The notes below the pieces were generated by a model, which saw nothing but the letters and a program-made list of their open reading frames with translations, did no database searches and had not been told where the DNA came from. The position numbers were made by a program, and so were the translations under genes. From positions 496,001 through 560,000 of the forward strand of contig NZ_ML769312.1 of NCBI RefSeq assembly GCF_009720365.1: DNA of 64,000 bases. The letters run 5' to 3'. The number at the start of each line of letters is the position of its first letter. The first letter of the stretch is position 1. This stretch comes from Catellatospora paridis (lineage in GTDB: Bacteria; Actinomycetota; Actinomycetes; Mycobacteriales; Micromonosporaceae). Below are positions 6,746-16,485 of this stretch, in pieces.

Positions 6746-9100
6746 TCAGGCCCGTGCCTGCTTGGTCACCTCGACGACGAGGTGCTTGGTGACCGGCTGC
6801 TCGCTCTGGCTGCTGATGTCGGCAAGGCCGCACAGCACGTTCAACTCGGGCATGTAGCCGGCCGCGTTGCCGGGCGGGATCGGGTGCGCGACCGCCCGGT
6901 ACCCGTACAAGGTTCGCTGCGTGCCGTCGCGGGAGAAGCTGGTCACGTCGATGAGGTCGAACTCGGCCAGCCCGCGGGCGCGCATGTCGTCGGCGTTCAT
7001 GAAGATGATGGTGCGCAGGCCGCGTACGCCGCGGTAGCGGTCGTCATTGGAGTAGATGCTCGTGTTGAACTGGTCGTGCGAGCGCACCGTGGTCAGCGTC
7101 AGCCGGCCCTCGCCGGGGTCGACGTCGTCGGGCAGCGGCCCGGACCAGAACTCGGCCTTGCCCGACGGCGTCACGAACACCCGCTCCCGGGACGGCTGGG
7201 CTATCCGGAACCCGTGCGGCTGGCGTGCTCGGGCGTTGAAGTTCTCGAAGCCGGGCAGCACCCGGGACATGGTGTCGCGGATGCGGTCGTAGTCGTCGAC
7301 GTAGTCCTGCCAGGGCGTGTGGCTGTCCGGCAGGGTGGCCTGGGCCATCCCGCCGAGGATCGAGCACTCGGAGCGCAGGTGCGGTGAGACGGGATCCTTC
7401 ATGCCGAACGAGATGTGCACCATCGCCATCGCGTCCTCGACGGTGATGCCCTGCTCCCCGGCGGCCTGCACGTCGCGCTCGGACCGGCCGAGGCAGGGCA
7501 GGATCAGGGCGCGCCGCCCGTGCACCAGGTGGCTGCGGTTGAGCTTGGTGCTCACCTGCACGGTCAGGTCGCAGTTGCGCAGCGCTTCGAAGGTTCGGGG
7601 CTGATCGGGGGCGGCCATCACGAAGTTGCCGCCGAGGGCGACGAACACCTTCACGTCGCCGCGCCGCATCGCCTCGATCGCCGCCACCGTGCCCAGGCCG
7701 TGCTCACGCGGCGGGTCGATGCCGCACACCTCGGCGAGCCGGTCCAGGAAGGCCTTGGTCGGCCGGTGGTCCACGCCGCAGGTCCGGTTGCCCTGCACGT
7801 TGCTGTGCCCGCGCACCGGCGCCGGCCCGGCCCCCGGCCGGCCGATGTTGCCGCGCAGCAGCAGCACGTTGGTGAGCTCACGGACCGTGTCCACGCCGTG
7901 CTCGTGCTGGGTCAGCCCGAGGCACCACGCGAAGATGACGCGCTGCGAATTCAGGTACGACGCGGCCAGCGAGCGGATGTCCACCTCGGTGATGCCGGAA
8001 TCCCGCACGATGTCGGCCCACGACGTCGCCGCGACGGCCGCGCGGTAGTCCTCGAAGCCGGACGTGTAGGTGTCGATGAAGTCCCGGTCGAGCACGGCCG
8101 GATAGCTGTCGGCGACCTCGAACACGGCCTTGGCGACCCCGCGCATCAGGGCCAGGTCGCCGCCGATGCGGACCTGGACGTTCCTGGTGCCCGTGCGGGT
8201 GGTGCGGAAGGTGGCCATGTCGACGAACTCGTGCGGCACGATGGTCCGGCGCGAGGCCGCCTCGATCAGCGGGTTGATGTGAACCAGCGCCGCGCCGCGC
8301 CGGTCGGCCTCGGCCAGCCAGGTGAGCATGCGGGGCGCGTTGCTGCCCGCGTTGTCGGCCATCAGCCAGATCGCGTCGGCCTGCTCCCAGTCCTCCAGGT
8401 CGGTCGTGCCCTTGCCCGAGCCGAGGGCGGCGGTCAGCGCCCGGCCGCTGGCCTCGTGGCACATGTTCGAGCAGTCCGGCAGGTTGTTCGTGCCGAACTC
8501 GCGCACCCACAGCTGGTAGAGGAACGTGGCCTCGTTGCTCAGCCGCCCGGACGTGTAGAACGCTCCCTCGTTCGGGCTGCCCAGGCCCCGCAGGGTGCTG
8601 CCGACCAGGGCGAACGCGTCCTCCCAGGAGATCGGGACGTAGCGGTCGGTGTCCGGGTCGTAGGTCATCGGCTCGGCGAGCCGGCCGACGGCCTCCAGGT
8701 CGTAGTCGGTCCAGTTCACCAGTTCGGCGACCGGGTGCGCGGCGAAGAAGTCCCGGTCGGCCCGCGGCGGAGCCATCTCCCAGGTGACGTGCTTGACGCC
8801 GTTCTCGCAGATGTCCAGGCGCAGCCCGGTCGGGTCGTCCGGCCAGGCGCAGCCGGGGCAGTCGAAACCGCCGTCCTCGTGGTTCATCACCCACAGCGCC
8901 CGGATGCCCTCCACCGGTTCCGGGCTGCCCAGCAGGACCTTGCCGACGCTGCGCGCCGCGCCCCAGCCCGCCGCCGGGTGGTGGTATTCGTGCCGCGAGT
9001 AGCCGTCCGGTACCGGGCCGCGGCCCAGCGCGGCCGCGCCGGGCACGGCGCCCAGCATCAGCTGTTCGGCGTCGGGTGCCGGGTCGGGTGACGGTGCCAT
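6746..9100 (-). CDS. FdhF/YdeP family molybdopterin oxidoreductase
   Basis: The 784-residue product follows Escherichia coli YdeP closely in layout: AAGWGAARSVGK near the N-terminus, GFDCPGCAWPDD, DICENGVKHVTWE, PDCSNMCHEASG, TQHEHGVDTV, RGHSNVQGNRTCGV and TVRSHDQFNTSIYSNDDRY. It should bind a bis-molybdopterin guanine dinucleotide cofactor. YdeP-type proteins are formate-dehydrogenase-like, of uncertain substrate, and linked to acid resistance in E. coli. No other subunit lies nearby. ATG 9100 was chosen because AGGAAGGCGG precedes it; the frame is open further upstream but lacks homology there. Confidence 0.92.
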   Translation of the reverse strand: MAPSPDPAPDAEQLMLGAVPGAAALGRGPVPDGYSRHEYHHPAAGWGAARSVGKVLLGSPEPVEGIRALWVMNHEDGGFDCPGCAWPDDPTGLRLDICENGVKHVTWEMAPPRADRDFFAAHPVAELVNWTDYDLEAVGRLAEPMTYDPDTDRYVPISWEDAFALVGSTLRGLGSPNEGAFYTSGRLSNEATFLYQLWVREFGTNNLPDCSNMCHEASGRALTAALGSGKGTTDLEDWEQADAIWLMADNAGSNAPRMLTWLAEADRRGAALVHINPLIEAASRRTIVPHEFVDMATFRTTRTGTRNVQVRIGGDLALMRGVAKAVFEVADSYPAVLDRDFIDTYTSGFEDYRAAVAATSWADIVRDSGITEVDIRSLAASYLNSQRVIFAWCLGLTQHEHGVDTVRELTNVLLLRGNIGRPGAGPAPVRGHSNVQGNRTCGVDHRPTKAFLDRLAEVCGIDPPREHGLGTVAAIEAMRRGDVKVFVALGGNFVMAAPDQPRTFEALRNCDLTVQVSTKLNRSHLVHGRRALILPCLGRSERDVQAAGEQGITVEDAMAMVHISFGMKDPVSPHLRSECSILGGMAQATLPDSHTPWQDYVDDYDRIRDTMSRVLPGFENFNARARQPHGFRIAQPSRERVFVTPSGKAEFWSGPLPDDVDPGEGRLTLTTVRSHDQFNTSIYSNDDRYRGVRGLRTIIFMNADDMRARGLAEFDLIDVTSFSRDGTQRTLYGYRAVAHPIPPGNAAGYMPELNVLCGLADISSQSEQPVTKHLVVEVTKQARA

Positions 9101-9347
9101 CGGTTCCGCCTTCCTCGCGCGCGCCTCCCGGCCGTTCGGCGCCGGAGGACTGTGCCCTGAGTCGGACCGCCGGACCGCTGTCGCGTTTTCCTGATCGAGG
9201 CAGCGACCGGCGCAGATGGAGATCATTTTATGCCCGCCGGGCCGGCCGGGTGCGGCTTCCGGCAAACCCGCCATGACCGCACCGTGACGCCGCGCTGACA
9301 CTCCCTCGCGATCGTGGTCGTCAACCGACCCCACGAAGGGAAGACAG

Positions 9348-9932
9348 ATGGCAGAGAACGTCAGCCGGCGACCGGGGAGCAAGTGGTCGCTCACCGGACT
9401 CGCCATGGCGTGTGCGGCAGCCCTGCTGCTCGCCACGCCCGGATCGGCGTACGCGTTCCCCGACAACGGCGACAGCACGCTCGCCGACAACGCGACGCAC
9501 ACCTACTGCTACACCAGTGGCTTCACCACCGACGCCTCGGTCGGCGGGTATGCCATGGCGGTGCTCGGCAACACCACCGACATGGACGACCTGTTCCCGA
9601 TCGACCCGCCGACCTGCTCCTTCATGGAGACCGACGTGTGGTGGTGGGAGCTGAACCTCGCCGCGGGCATCCGGGGCACGCGCAGCTGCTGGCTGGAAAG
9701 CCCGGTCGGCATCTGCACCTCCTCGGACCTCACCCTCGACTACGCAGAGCTCGACGTCGGCGCGTTCGACTGGGAGGACCGGCGCAAGACCGCGGTGCAC
9801 GAGGTCGGCCACAGCGTCGGCCTGGACCACGATCCCGGCTGCGCGATGATGTCGGGCCAGGTGCCCGACGCCACCCTGCAGTGGCGCACGTACTGCGCCG
9901 CCGAGATCGCCGACATCAACGGCGCCTACTGA
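9348..9932 (+). CDS. Secreted metzincin-type zinc metalloprotease
   Basis: The 194-residue protein has a signal peptide (about 1-36, ending GSAYA). It carries the extended zinc motif H151-E-V-G-H155-S-V-G-L-D-H161, that is HExxHxxGxxH, with a Met-turn candidate at Met167/168 in CAMMSG. Six or more Cys in the secreted part suggest disulfides. The domain is short, in the size range of snapalysin- or matrixin-like enzymes; I cannot assign the subfamily. AAGGGAAGACAG precedes the ATG. A lipoprotein gene follows 17 bases later, suggesting co-expression. Confidence 0.8.
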   Translation: MAENVSRRPGSKWSLTGLAMACAAALLLATPGSAYAFPDNGDSTLADNATHTYCYTSGFTTDASVGGYAMAVLGNTTDMDDLFPIDPPTCSFMETDVWWWELNLAAGIRGTRSCWLESPVGICTSSDLTLDYAELDVGAFDWEDRRKTAVHEVGHSVGLDHDPGCAMMSGQVPDATLQWRTYCAAEIADINGAY

Positions 9933-9949
9933 GCTGGAGAGGAATCGTC

Positions 9950-10606
9950 ATGCGCAAGATCCATTCCCGCCCGGCCCTGGCGCTGGTCGCGGCACTGAGC
10001 CTGTTCGCCGGAGGTTGCGCCGGTGACCGCGCGCCGGCCTCCGCGGAGCCGTTCGCGGCCCTGGTGACCAGGGGCGTCGACGTGGACTACACGCCGCTGG
10101 CCACCCCGGCGGCCGCGGTCGCCGCGGGTGAGCTGATCGTCGAGGGCACCCTGACCGGGGTGACCACGGGGATCGACCTGCAGTTCGCGAACACGGCGTA
10201 CACGCAGCGCTGGGACGGCGCCTACGTCACGCTGGTCGTCACCGTCGACCGCGTGGTGGCCGGCAACGCGGCGCAGGTGCACAACGGCAAGGTGTTCGTG
10301 CAGGTGCTCAAGAACAAGGCGGTCAGCCCGGAGGCGCTGGCCGGGGCCAACGCGAACCCGAAGGTGGTCGCGGTGCTCGACAACCTCGCGGGCTGGACCC
10401 CGGGCGGCGGAGCCACCGTCGTCCGGCCCGCCACGGTGCCGGCCGCGGCTCCGCTGTTCGCCGCGTACACCGACGGGCTCTGGCTGCAGGGCACGGCGGA
10501 CACCGTGATGTTCGGCCTGGGCGCCGAGCCGGGCGAGCTGGGCCAGGCGTGGGGCGGGGCGGACACGGTCGCGGAGTACGCGGCCAAGGTCCGCCAGGCC
10601 CTGTAG
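9950..10606 (+). CDS. Hypothetical lipoprotein
   Basis: The 218-residue product has a signal peptide with lipobox LFAGGC (Cys at about 23). The mature part holds a region (EGTLTGVTTGIDLQFA, then VTVDRVVAG) that resembles an OB-like or beta-barrel domain of unnamed actinobacterial lipoproteins. No function is recognised. It lies 17 bases after the protease gene with its own GGAGAGGAA ribosome-binding site and is followed by a strong terminator. The two are probably one transcript; an inhibitor or chaperone role would be speculation. Confidence 0.7.
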   Translation: MRKIHSRPALALVAALSLFAGGCAGDRAPASAEPFAALVTRGVDVDYTPLATPAAAVAAGELIVEGTLTGVTTGIDLQFANTAYTQRWDGAYVTLVVTVDRVVAGNAAQVHNGKVFVQVLKNKAVSPEALAGANANPKVVAVLDNLAGWTPGGGATVVRPATVPAAAPLFAAYTDGLWLQGTADTVMFGLGAEPGELGQAWGGADTVAEYAAKVRQAL

Positions 10607-10621
10607 CGCCAGGGCAGGACA

Positions 10622-10656
10622 CCGATCGCGCGACCGGGCACCGGTCGCGCGATCGG
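10622..10656. terminator. Strong hairpin terminator
   Basis: A perfect 16-bp inverted repeat, CCGATCGCGCGACCGG (10622-10637) with 10641-10656 and a 3-base loop, directly follows the lipoprotein gene. Confidence 0.7.
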
Positions 10657-10683
10657 CTGCGTTCCGCCCATAAAGTGTGACGA

Positions 10684-11118
10684 ATGGAGCTGACAGGGGA
10701 ATACGCACCCGGGACCTGGGACATGTCGGTCAAGCAGGTCGAGACCTACGAGGCCAGCGGCGGCACGAAGGGCACCACGATCATGGGCAAGCCCGTCGTC
10801 GTCGTGACGATGCGCGGGGCCAGGTCCGGGAAGATCCGCAAGACGCCGCTGATGCGGGTTGAGCACGGCGGCAGCTACGCCATCGTGGCCTCGGTCGGCG
10901 GCCGGCCGAGCAATCCCGACTGGTACCACAACATCGTCGCCGATCCCGAGGTCATGCTGCAGGACGGGCCGGTCCGCGGGGCGTACACCGCGCACCTGGC
11001 CACCGGCGACGAGCGTCGCGTGTGGTGGGACCGGGCCGTCGAGGCCTTCCCGACGTACGCCGACTACCAGCGGAAGGTGACCCGCGAGATCCCGGTGTTC
11101 GTCCTCGACCCGGCCTGA
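10684..11118 (+). CDS. Deazaflavin (F420)-dependent nitroreductase family protein (Ddn-like)
   Basis: The 144-residue split-barrel protein has [25 protein letters not shown] and [18 protein letters not shown], the two signature blocks of the Ddn/FDOR-A family that binds F420. Family members reduce quinones, nitroimidazoles or fatty acids. TAAAGT (10671-10676) lies 7 bases before the ATG, so the transcript is probably leaderless. It stands alone after a terminator. Confidence 0.9.
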   Translation: MELTGEYAPGTWDMSVKQVETYEASGGTKGTTIMGKPVVVVTMRGARSGKIRKTPLMRVEHGGSYAIVASVGGRPSNPDWYHNIVADPEVMLQDGPVRGAYTAHLATGDERRVWWDRAVEAFPTYADYQRKVTREIPVFVLDPA

Positions 11119-11225
11119 CCGTACGCCGTCCGGGACCGCGCCCCGCCCGACGAACATCTAATATGGAGCCTTCGTCGGGCCGGGGCCGCTCCGCGCCGAC
11201 CGGCACGGAGGGGACGTGAGCGGGA

Positions 11226-14200
11226 ATGTCCGCCGAGGAACGGCTGCACGCGAGCATGGTCTCGATCGACGTCCCGAACGGCCATCCGGTCGGGGCGGGC
11301 TTCGTGGCCGCGCCCGACCTGGTCTGCACCGCCGCACACGTGATCACGAAGCTGCTGGCCCGCAGGTCCGCGGAGCCCGGCGTGGGCACACAGATCGAGG
11401 TCCGATTCCGGGCCACCGGCACCACCGGCACTGCCGTCGTCGAGGTGTGGCAGCCCGCGCGGGAGACCGACATCGCTGTGCTGCGGCTGCAGGCGCCAGT
11501 GCCCGAGGGGGTGCGGCCGGTCCGCCTCGTGGACGAGCCCGACGCCTGGGGGCACCGGTGCCGGATGTTCGGCTTCCCGGAGCACCACCCGGACGGTGTG
11601 TGGGCCGTGGGCACGATGCACGGCCGACAGGGTTCGGGCTGGCTGCAGATCGACGACGATCGTAACGCCGGCTTCTGGGCCACGCAGGGCTTCAGCGGCG
11701 GACCCGTCTGGGACGACGACCGCCAAGCCGTGACCGGCATGATCGTCGCGACGGAGGCCCTGGCCGGGCGGCGGACCGCGTACGCCCAGCCCGCGGCCGC
11801 GCTGCTCGGCGCGCTGCCGGAACTGGCCGGCTGGGCGGAACCACCGGGCCGCTGGGACGACAGCCCGTTCCGCGGCCTGGAGCCGTTCCGCGAGCAGGAC
11901 GCCCCGCTCTACTTCGGACGCGCCACCGAGGCCGCCGAGCTGGCTGACACCGTGTGGCGGGAGCCGTTCACGGTGCTCAACGGCGCGTCCGGCACCGGCA
12001 AGTCGTCGCTGCTGTCGGCAGGCGTGCTGCCCCGCCTCCGGGCCCGGCCCGCGCTGATCGTCGGCCTGCGCGTCGCCGCCGGGGTCACCGCCGAAGGCGT
12101 GCTGACCCGCGCGCTGTCACAAGCCTTCGACCTGCCCGACGCCACGCCGGCCGAGATCGCCGCCGAGCTGCGCGCCGGGCGCGTCGGCGACCTCGTCGTC
12201 CGAGCACTCGACCAGGCCCACGCGCAGCGCCTCATCGTCATCGTCGACCAGCTGGAGGAGCTCGTCGGCCACGAGCCCGCCCAGGCGACCGAGCTGTTCA
12301 CGCTGCTGCGGGCGCTGTGGGAGTCGACCCGGACCGTGCGGGTCATCGTCACGCTGCGCTCGGACTTCCTGGACCAGGCCGCGGCCCTGTCCGAACTCGG
12401 TCCGGCGTGGACGCACGCGATCACCTACCTGGCCCCGCTGACCGGCGACGGGCTGCGCGAGGCGGTCGAGGGGCCGCTCGCGGCATCGGGCCGCGCGGCC
12501 GAACCCCGGCTCGTGGACCGCATCCTCACCGACGCGGGCGCGACCGCGGGCGCGCTGCCGATGGTGGAGTTCCTGCTGGAGCGGCTGTGGCGGTCCGAGC
12601 CCGGCGACGTGCTCACCCACGAGACGTACGACGCGCTCGGCGGCGTCGGCGGCGTCATCGCCGGCTACGCCGAGGAGGTGCTGCGCGAACGCATCCCGCA
12701 GGCCGAGCTGCCCGCGGTGCGCTCGCTGATGCTGCGGCTGGTGCAGCCGACCGCCGCCGGGACCGCGCTGCGCCGCCCGGTGCGCGCCCAGGACCTGACC
12801 CCGCCGATGCTGGCCGTCGCAGGGGAGCTCGCCGCCGCCCGGCTCATCGTCACGTCCCAGGACCGCGACACCGGCACGGTCACCTACGAGCTGACCCACG
12901 ACGCGCTGACCCGCCGCTGGCAGCGGCTGGAGGACTGGCTCAAGGAGTCGGCCGAGTTCTGGCAGTGGTACGAGAGCCTGCGCATCAGCCGCGAGCAGCA
13001 GGAGCCGCTGCGCGGCGCGCGGCTGGAGGCGGCCCGGAACTGGCTGCGTACCAACGGCGAGGACCTCACCGAGGCCGACCGGGACTTCATCCAGGCCAGC
13101 CAGCAGCGCAGCCGCCGGTTCACCTGGGCTTGGCGGTCTGCCGCCGGGGCGCTGGTGGTGCTGCTGCTGGCGACCGGCGGGTTCGCGATCCAGTTGCACC
13201 GGAGCAGCCAGGACCTCAGAGAGCAGCTGCGTGACGCGACCGCCCGTGACCTATCGGTGCGGGCACCGCGGTTCCTGCCGACGGACCTGAACAAGGCTGC
13301 CCTAACCGCGCTGTCCGCGTACCACAGCAGGCCGCTGCCGGAGTCCACTGGCGCTCTCTTCCAGGTGTACGCGCAGATGAATCAGATCTCACGGATCCTG
13401 CCGGACACCGAAAGCGTGACCGGTATGGCCGTCACCACCGATCCGCCCGCGCTGCTGACCGCCGGCCCCGATCTACGCAGGTGGCGGCTCGACGGTACCG
13501 GCCGCCCCGTCGCCGAGCGGCTCGGAGAGGACGTCCGGGACGTGATCACCGACAGGTCGGGCAGCTCGATCGCCTTCCGGGACAAGCTGGGCGTGACGGT
13601 CATCGCAGCCAACGGCAATCGGCAGCAGTTCCCGGAGGTCGGCTACCACTTTCTCAGGCTGGCGCGATTCGATCCGACCGGTCAGTCGCTGCTGCTGCTG
13701 GCCACCAGGCATGAGACCGACCCGGTCGGGGCGCTGGTCTGGAACCTGCGCGACGGCACCCGGACCGAACTCCCGTTGGTCGACGTCGACGCCGCCTGGT
13801 TCGGGCCCGATGCGGACACCGTGCTGGTCCGGTCCTCGATGTCGGGCAACACGGCGGTGTGGGACGTCAAGAGTGCCAAAGTCGCCACGCAGATCACGGA
13901 CAACGTGGTGGGGGTCAGCCCAGACGGCAAAAGACTGGTGAGCTGCCCCAAGTACTCCACCAGCGGAAAGATGCGGCTGTTCGAGTTACCTGCCGTGCGG
14001 CAGGTGCGCGAGTTCATCACCCCCTGCGAAGGCGCCTTCGCCAACCAGCTCGGTTTCGATCCCGCAGGCGAGCTGCTGCTGGGCATGCCGATGGGCACCC
14101 AAGCCGCCGAGCAGCCATTGCAGCTCGTCTCCACGGAGAACGGTAATGCGGCGGTGCTGGCTGTGCCGCGGCTTGGCGCGGAGGGCTTCCACCAGCGGGT

Positions 14201-15338
14201 GGTACCGGTCGCCGTGCCGCACGAGGGCGGCTGGCTGGTGGCCCATGCCGCGGACGGCGGCGTCGTGCTCGCCGACGTTGCGCGCGGCAGTCTCACCGAG
14301 CTCGGCGCTCACCTCTCCGGCACCGATACGCAGCGGGTGTTCCCGATCGGCCCGCTCGCGGTGGCCAGGGACGCCACCCCGCAGCGGCTGTGGGAGCTGC
14401 CGTCGGGCCGCCGGATCGACAGCGAATTGCCGGCCACGGAACACGTGCTGATCGCCGACGACCGATACCTGTTCACCGCGGACGCCGATTACACCAAGTT
14501 GTCGCTGCGCGACCTGCATGAACCGGCGCTAGTACGCCACGAGCTGGACACGTCGCCCAGCCCGAAAGCCGACGGTGGTCCCCGACTGGGCTGGGCCTGC
14601 GTTATCCGTACCGACACCAGGCTGGTCCACTTCAACGGCAGCGTAATCCGCCGCTGGGAGTATCCGAGCCTGCGGCCCCTGGACCCGGTCGACCTGAGTG
14701 GGGAGGAGGGCGTCGACATCCAGGCCAGTACGGGCACCTGTGGTTACGACTCGCAACGGCAACTGCTGGCGTTGAACACGGGCGGGCGCATCGTGACGCT
14801 GTGGAGCGCCGACACCGGCAAGCGGGCGAAGATTTTCCAGATCGATGGGGTACAGAGCGTCATGCAATTGGCCTTCGACGAGCGCAGCGACCGGCTGGCC
14901 GTGGTCGGCGAGCAGGGTCAGGTCCGCATCGCTGATCTGGGCCGGATGGAGCTGGTCGCGACGCTGACGCCGCCGGTCAATCCCGTGATCGACGGCTGCT
15001 GCCGGGTACAGAACTTCCGCGACGGCACGGTCTACCTGCAAAGTGGCGAGCAGCTAGCGGTGTGGGAGGTGAGGGAGCCGGCTGTCCGGCACACACTGGT
15101 GCTGCCCAAGTCCAACGAGTTCCGAGAGACCCGGCCGAGCACCAGCAGCATCGACGAGGCTGGGACGATCTTGACCGTCAGTGGCCTCGATTTCGGTGTG
15201 CGGCAGTTCTCCCTCGACCCGTCGGAGTGGCGGCGGCAGTTGTGCGACGTGCTCGGCCGTGGGTTGACCGATACCGAACGGGCGGCGTCCACGATCCGCC
15301 CCGACGACGAAGACATCTGTCCCGGCTGGAGAGGCTGA
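11226..15338 (+). CDS. Trypsin-like protease / nSTAND NTPase / beta-propeller protein
   Basis: This is a 1370-residue modular protein. Residues 1-200 form a trypsin-like serine protease domain with His38 (CTAAHV), Asp82 (TDIAVLRL) and Ser157 (GFSGGPVW). Residues 213-600 form an nSTAND1-type NTPase opened by SPFRGLEPFREQDAPLYFGR, with Walker A GASGTGKS (253-260) and Walker B LIVIVDQLEE (337-346). A single hydrophobic segment lies near 640-660 (AAGALVVLLLATGGFAI). The remainder (about 700-1370) is a repeat-rich beta-propeller/WD40-like sensor region with many VW and LW strands. In such proteins the propeller is thought to sense an invader or stress signal, the NTPase to oligomerise, and the protease to be the effector. 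The gene is followed 2 bases later by its Trypco1 partner. TAATAT (11159-11164) is a candidate -10. Confidence 0.92.
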   Translation: MSAEERLHASMVSIDVPNGHPVGAGFVAAPDLVCTAAHVITKLLARRSAEPGVGTQIEVRFRATGTTGTAVVEVWQPARETDIAVLRLQAPVPEGVRPVRLVDEPDAWGHRCRMFGFPEHHPDGVWAVGTMHGRQGSGWLQIDDDRNAGFWATQGFSGGPVWDDDRQAVTGMIVATEALAGRRTAYAQPAAALLGALPELAGWAEPPGRWDDSPFRGLEPFREQDAPLYFGRATEAAELADTVWREPFTVLNGASGTGKSSLLSAGVLPRLRARPALIVGLRVAAGVTAEGVLTRALSQAFDLPDATPAEIAAELRAGRVGDLVVRALDQAHAQRLIVIVDQLEELVGHEPAQATELFTLLRALWESTRTVRVIVTLRSDFLDQAAALSELGPAWTHAITYLAPLTGDGLREAVEGPLAASGRAAEPRLVDRILTDAGATAGALPMVEFLLERLWRSEPGDVLTHETYDALGGVGGVIAGYAEEVLRERIPQAELPAVRSLMLRLVQPTAAGTALRRPVRAQDLTPPMLAVAGELAAARLIVTSQDRDTGTVTYELTHDALTRRWQRLEDWLKESAEFWQWYESLRISREQQEPLRGARLEAARNWLRTNGEDLTEADRDFIQASQQRSRRFTWAWRSAAGALVVLLLATGGFAIQLHRSSQDLREQLRDATARDLSVRAPRFLPTDLNKAALTALSAYHSRPLPESTGALFQVYAQMNQISRILPDTESVTGMAVTTDPPALLTAGPDLRRWRLDGTGRPVAERLGEDVRDVITDRSGSSIAFRDKLGVTVIAANGNRQQFPEVGYHFLRLARFDPTGQSLLLLATRHETDPVGALVWNLRDGTRTELPLVDVDAAWFGPDADTVLVRSSMSGNTAVWDVKSAKVATQITDNVVGVSPDGKRLVSCPKYSTSGKMRLFELPAVRQVREFITPCEGAFANQLGFDPAGELLLGMPMGTQAAEQPLQLVSTENGNAAVLAVPRLGAEGFHQRVVPVAVPHEGGWLVAHAADGGVVLADVARGSLTELGAHLSGTDTQRVFPIGPLAVARDATPQRLWELPSGRRIDSELPATEHVLIADDRYLFTADADYTKLSLRDLHEPALVRHELDTSPSPKADGGPRLGWACVIRTDTRLVHFNGSVIRRWEYPSLRPLDPVDLSGEEGVDIQASTGTCGYDSQRQLLALNTGGRIVTLWSADTGKRAKIFQIDGVQSVMQLAFDERSDRLAVVGEQGQVRIADLGRMELVATLTPPVNPVIDGCCRVQNFRDGTVYLQSGEQLAVWEVREPAVRHTLVLPKSNEFRETRPSTSSIDEAGTILTVSGLDFGVRQFSLDPSEWRRQLCDVLGRGLTDTERAASTIRPDDEDICPGWRG

Positions 15339-15340
15339 GC

Positions 15341-15697
15341 ATGCAACCGCTGATCGAAGTGACCCTGGAGGACGGCACCCGGCTGCTGGTCGAGCCGAGC
15401 GACGGCGAGCGCGACGAGCTGGTCGAGGCCGGGGTGGGCGACCACATCACCACCGCGCGGGACAGCTTCCAGACCATGATGAGCCGGCTGCGCCCGGTCA
15501 TCCAGACGGTGACCGACCAGGTCAGCTCGCTGCCACGGCGGCCGGACAAGTTCACCGTCGAGATCGGCATCAAGATCACAGCCGAGTCCGGTGTGGTCAT
15601 CGCCAAGGCCGCCAGCGAAGGCCACCTCACCCTCACCATGGAGTGGTCCGGCCCGGAACGCGGCCCGGTCCCGGGTCAGCGCCAGCCGGGGGAGTGA
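15341..15697 (+). CDS. Trypco1 (trypsin-co-occurring domain 1, CU044_2847-type) protein
   Basis: The 118-residue protein contains the Trypco1 pattern: a strand pair LEDGTRLLVEPSD, a central helix (TTARDSFQTMMSRLRPVIQ) and KFTVEIGIKITAESGVVIAKAASEGHLTLTMEW-type strands, split here as FTVEIGIKITAES and GHLTLTMEW. Such proteins are known as neighbours of trypsin-nSTAND genes in predicted biological conflict systems. The TGA of the upstream gene lies 2 bases before this ATG, and this gene's own stop overlaps a GTG of the ABC gene. Translational coupling of all three is therefore likely. It probably regulates, or is processed by, the protease partner; that is inference. Confidence 0.88.
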   Translation: MQPLIEVTLEDGTRLLVEPSDGERDELVEAGVGDHITTARDSFQTMMSRLRPVIQTVTDQVSSLPRRPDKFTVEIGIKITAESGVVIAKAASEGHLTLTMEWSGPERGPVPGQRQPGE

Positions 15698-15699
15698 CG

Positions 15700-16485
15700 G
15701 TGGAGGCGATGCGGCCGCGTGACGCGGAACCGGTGGCGGCGCTGCGGCTGACCGCCCTGCACAAGGCGTTCGGCGACACCGTCGCCGTCGACCACGTCGA
15801 CCTGGCCGTGCCCCAGGGGTCGTTCTTCGGCCTGGTCGGGCCCAACGGCGCGGGCAAGACGACGGCGCTGTCGATGGCGGTCGGCCTGCTGCGACCCGAC
15901 GGCGGCAGGTCGCAGGTCCTCGGCGTCGACGTCTGGGCGGACCCGGACCGGGCGAAGGCGCTCATGGGAGTCCTGCCCGACGGGCTCGCCATGCCCGAAC
16001 GCCTCACCGGCCGGGAGCTGCTGACGTTCCTCGGCCAGCTGCGCGGCATCCCCGACGACGTGCTGACTGAGCGGGTCCAGGAGCTGCTCGACGTCATGGA
16101 GCTCAACGACGCCGAACGCACCCTCGTGGTCGACTACTCCACCGGCATGCGCAAGAAGATCGGCCTGGCCACCGCGCTGCTGCACGGTCCCCGGCTGCTG
16201 GTGCTGGACGAGCCGTTCGAGGCGGTCGACCCGGTCTCGGCGGCCGCGCTCAAGTCGATCCTGGTCCGGTTCGTCGCCGCGGGCGGGTCGGTGATCCTGT
16301 CCAGCCACGTCATGGCACTGGTCGAGCAGCTGTGCGACACCGTCGCGGTGATGGCCAAGGGCAGGGTCGTGGCCGCCGGCCCGCTCGACGCCGTACGCGG
16401 CGACGGCACGCTGGAGGAGGCGTTCGTCCGGCTGGTCGGCGTCGACGTCGGCGATCGGGAGGGCCTGTCGTGGCTGGCGTCCTGA
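15700..16485 (+). CDS. ABC transporter ATP-binding protein
   Basis: The 261-residue ATPase has Walker A GPNGAGKT, signature YSTGMRKK (a variant of LSGGQ common in two-component exporters), Walker B LLVLDEP and an H-loop SSHV. GTG 15700 is preferred since GGGGGA ends 6 bases before it. GTG 15694, overlapping the Trypco1 stop, and ATG 15709 are alternatives. The next gene, its permease, overlaps by 16 bases. The arrangement places this exporter in the same operon as the trypsin-nSTAND/Trypco1 genes. Confidence 0.92.
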   Translation: MEAMRPRDAEPVAALRLTALHKAFGDTVAVDHVDLAVPQGSFFGLVGPNGAGKTTALSMAVGLLRPDGGRSQVLGVDVWADPDRAKALMGVLPDGLAMPERLTGRELLTFLGQLRGIPDDVLTERVQELLDVMELNDAERTLVVDYSTGMRKKIGLATALLHGPRLLVLDEPFEAVDPVSAAALKSILVRFVAAGGSVILSSHVMALVEQLCDTVAVMAKGRVVAAGPLDAVRGDGTLEEAFVRLVGVDVGDREGLSWLAS

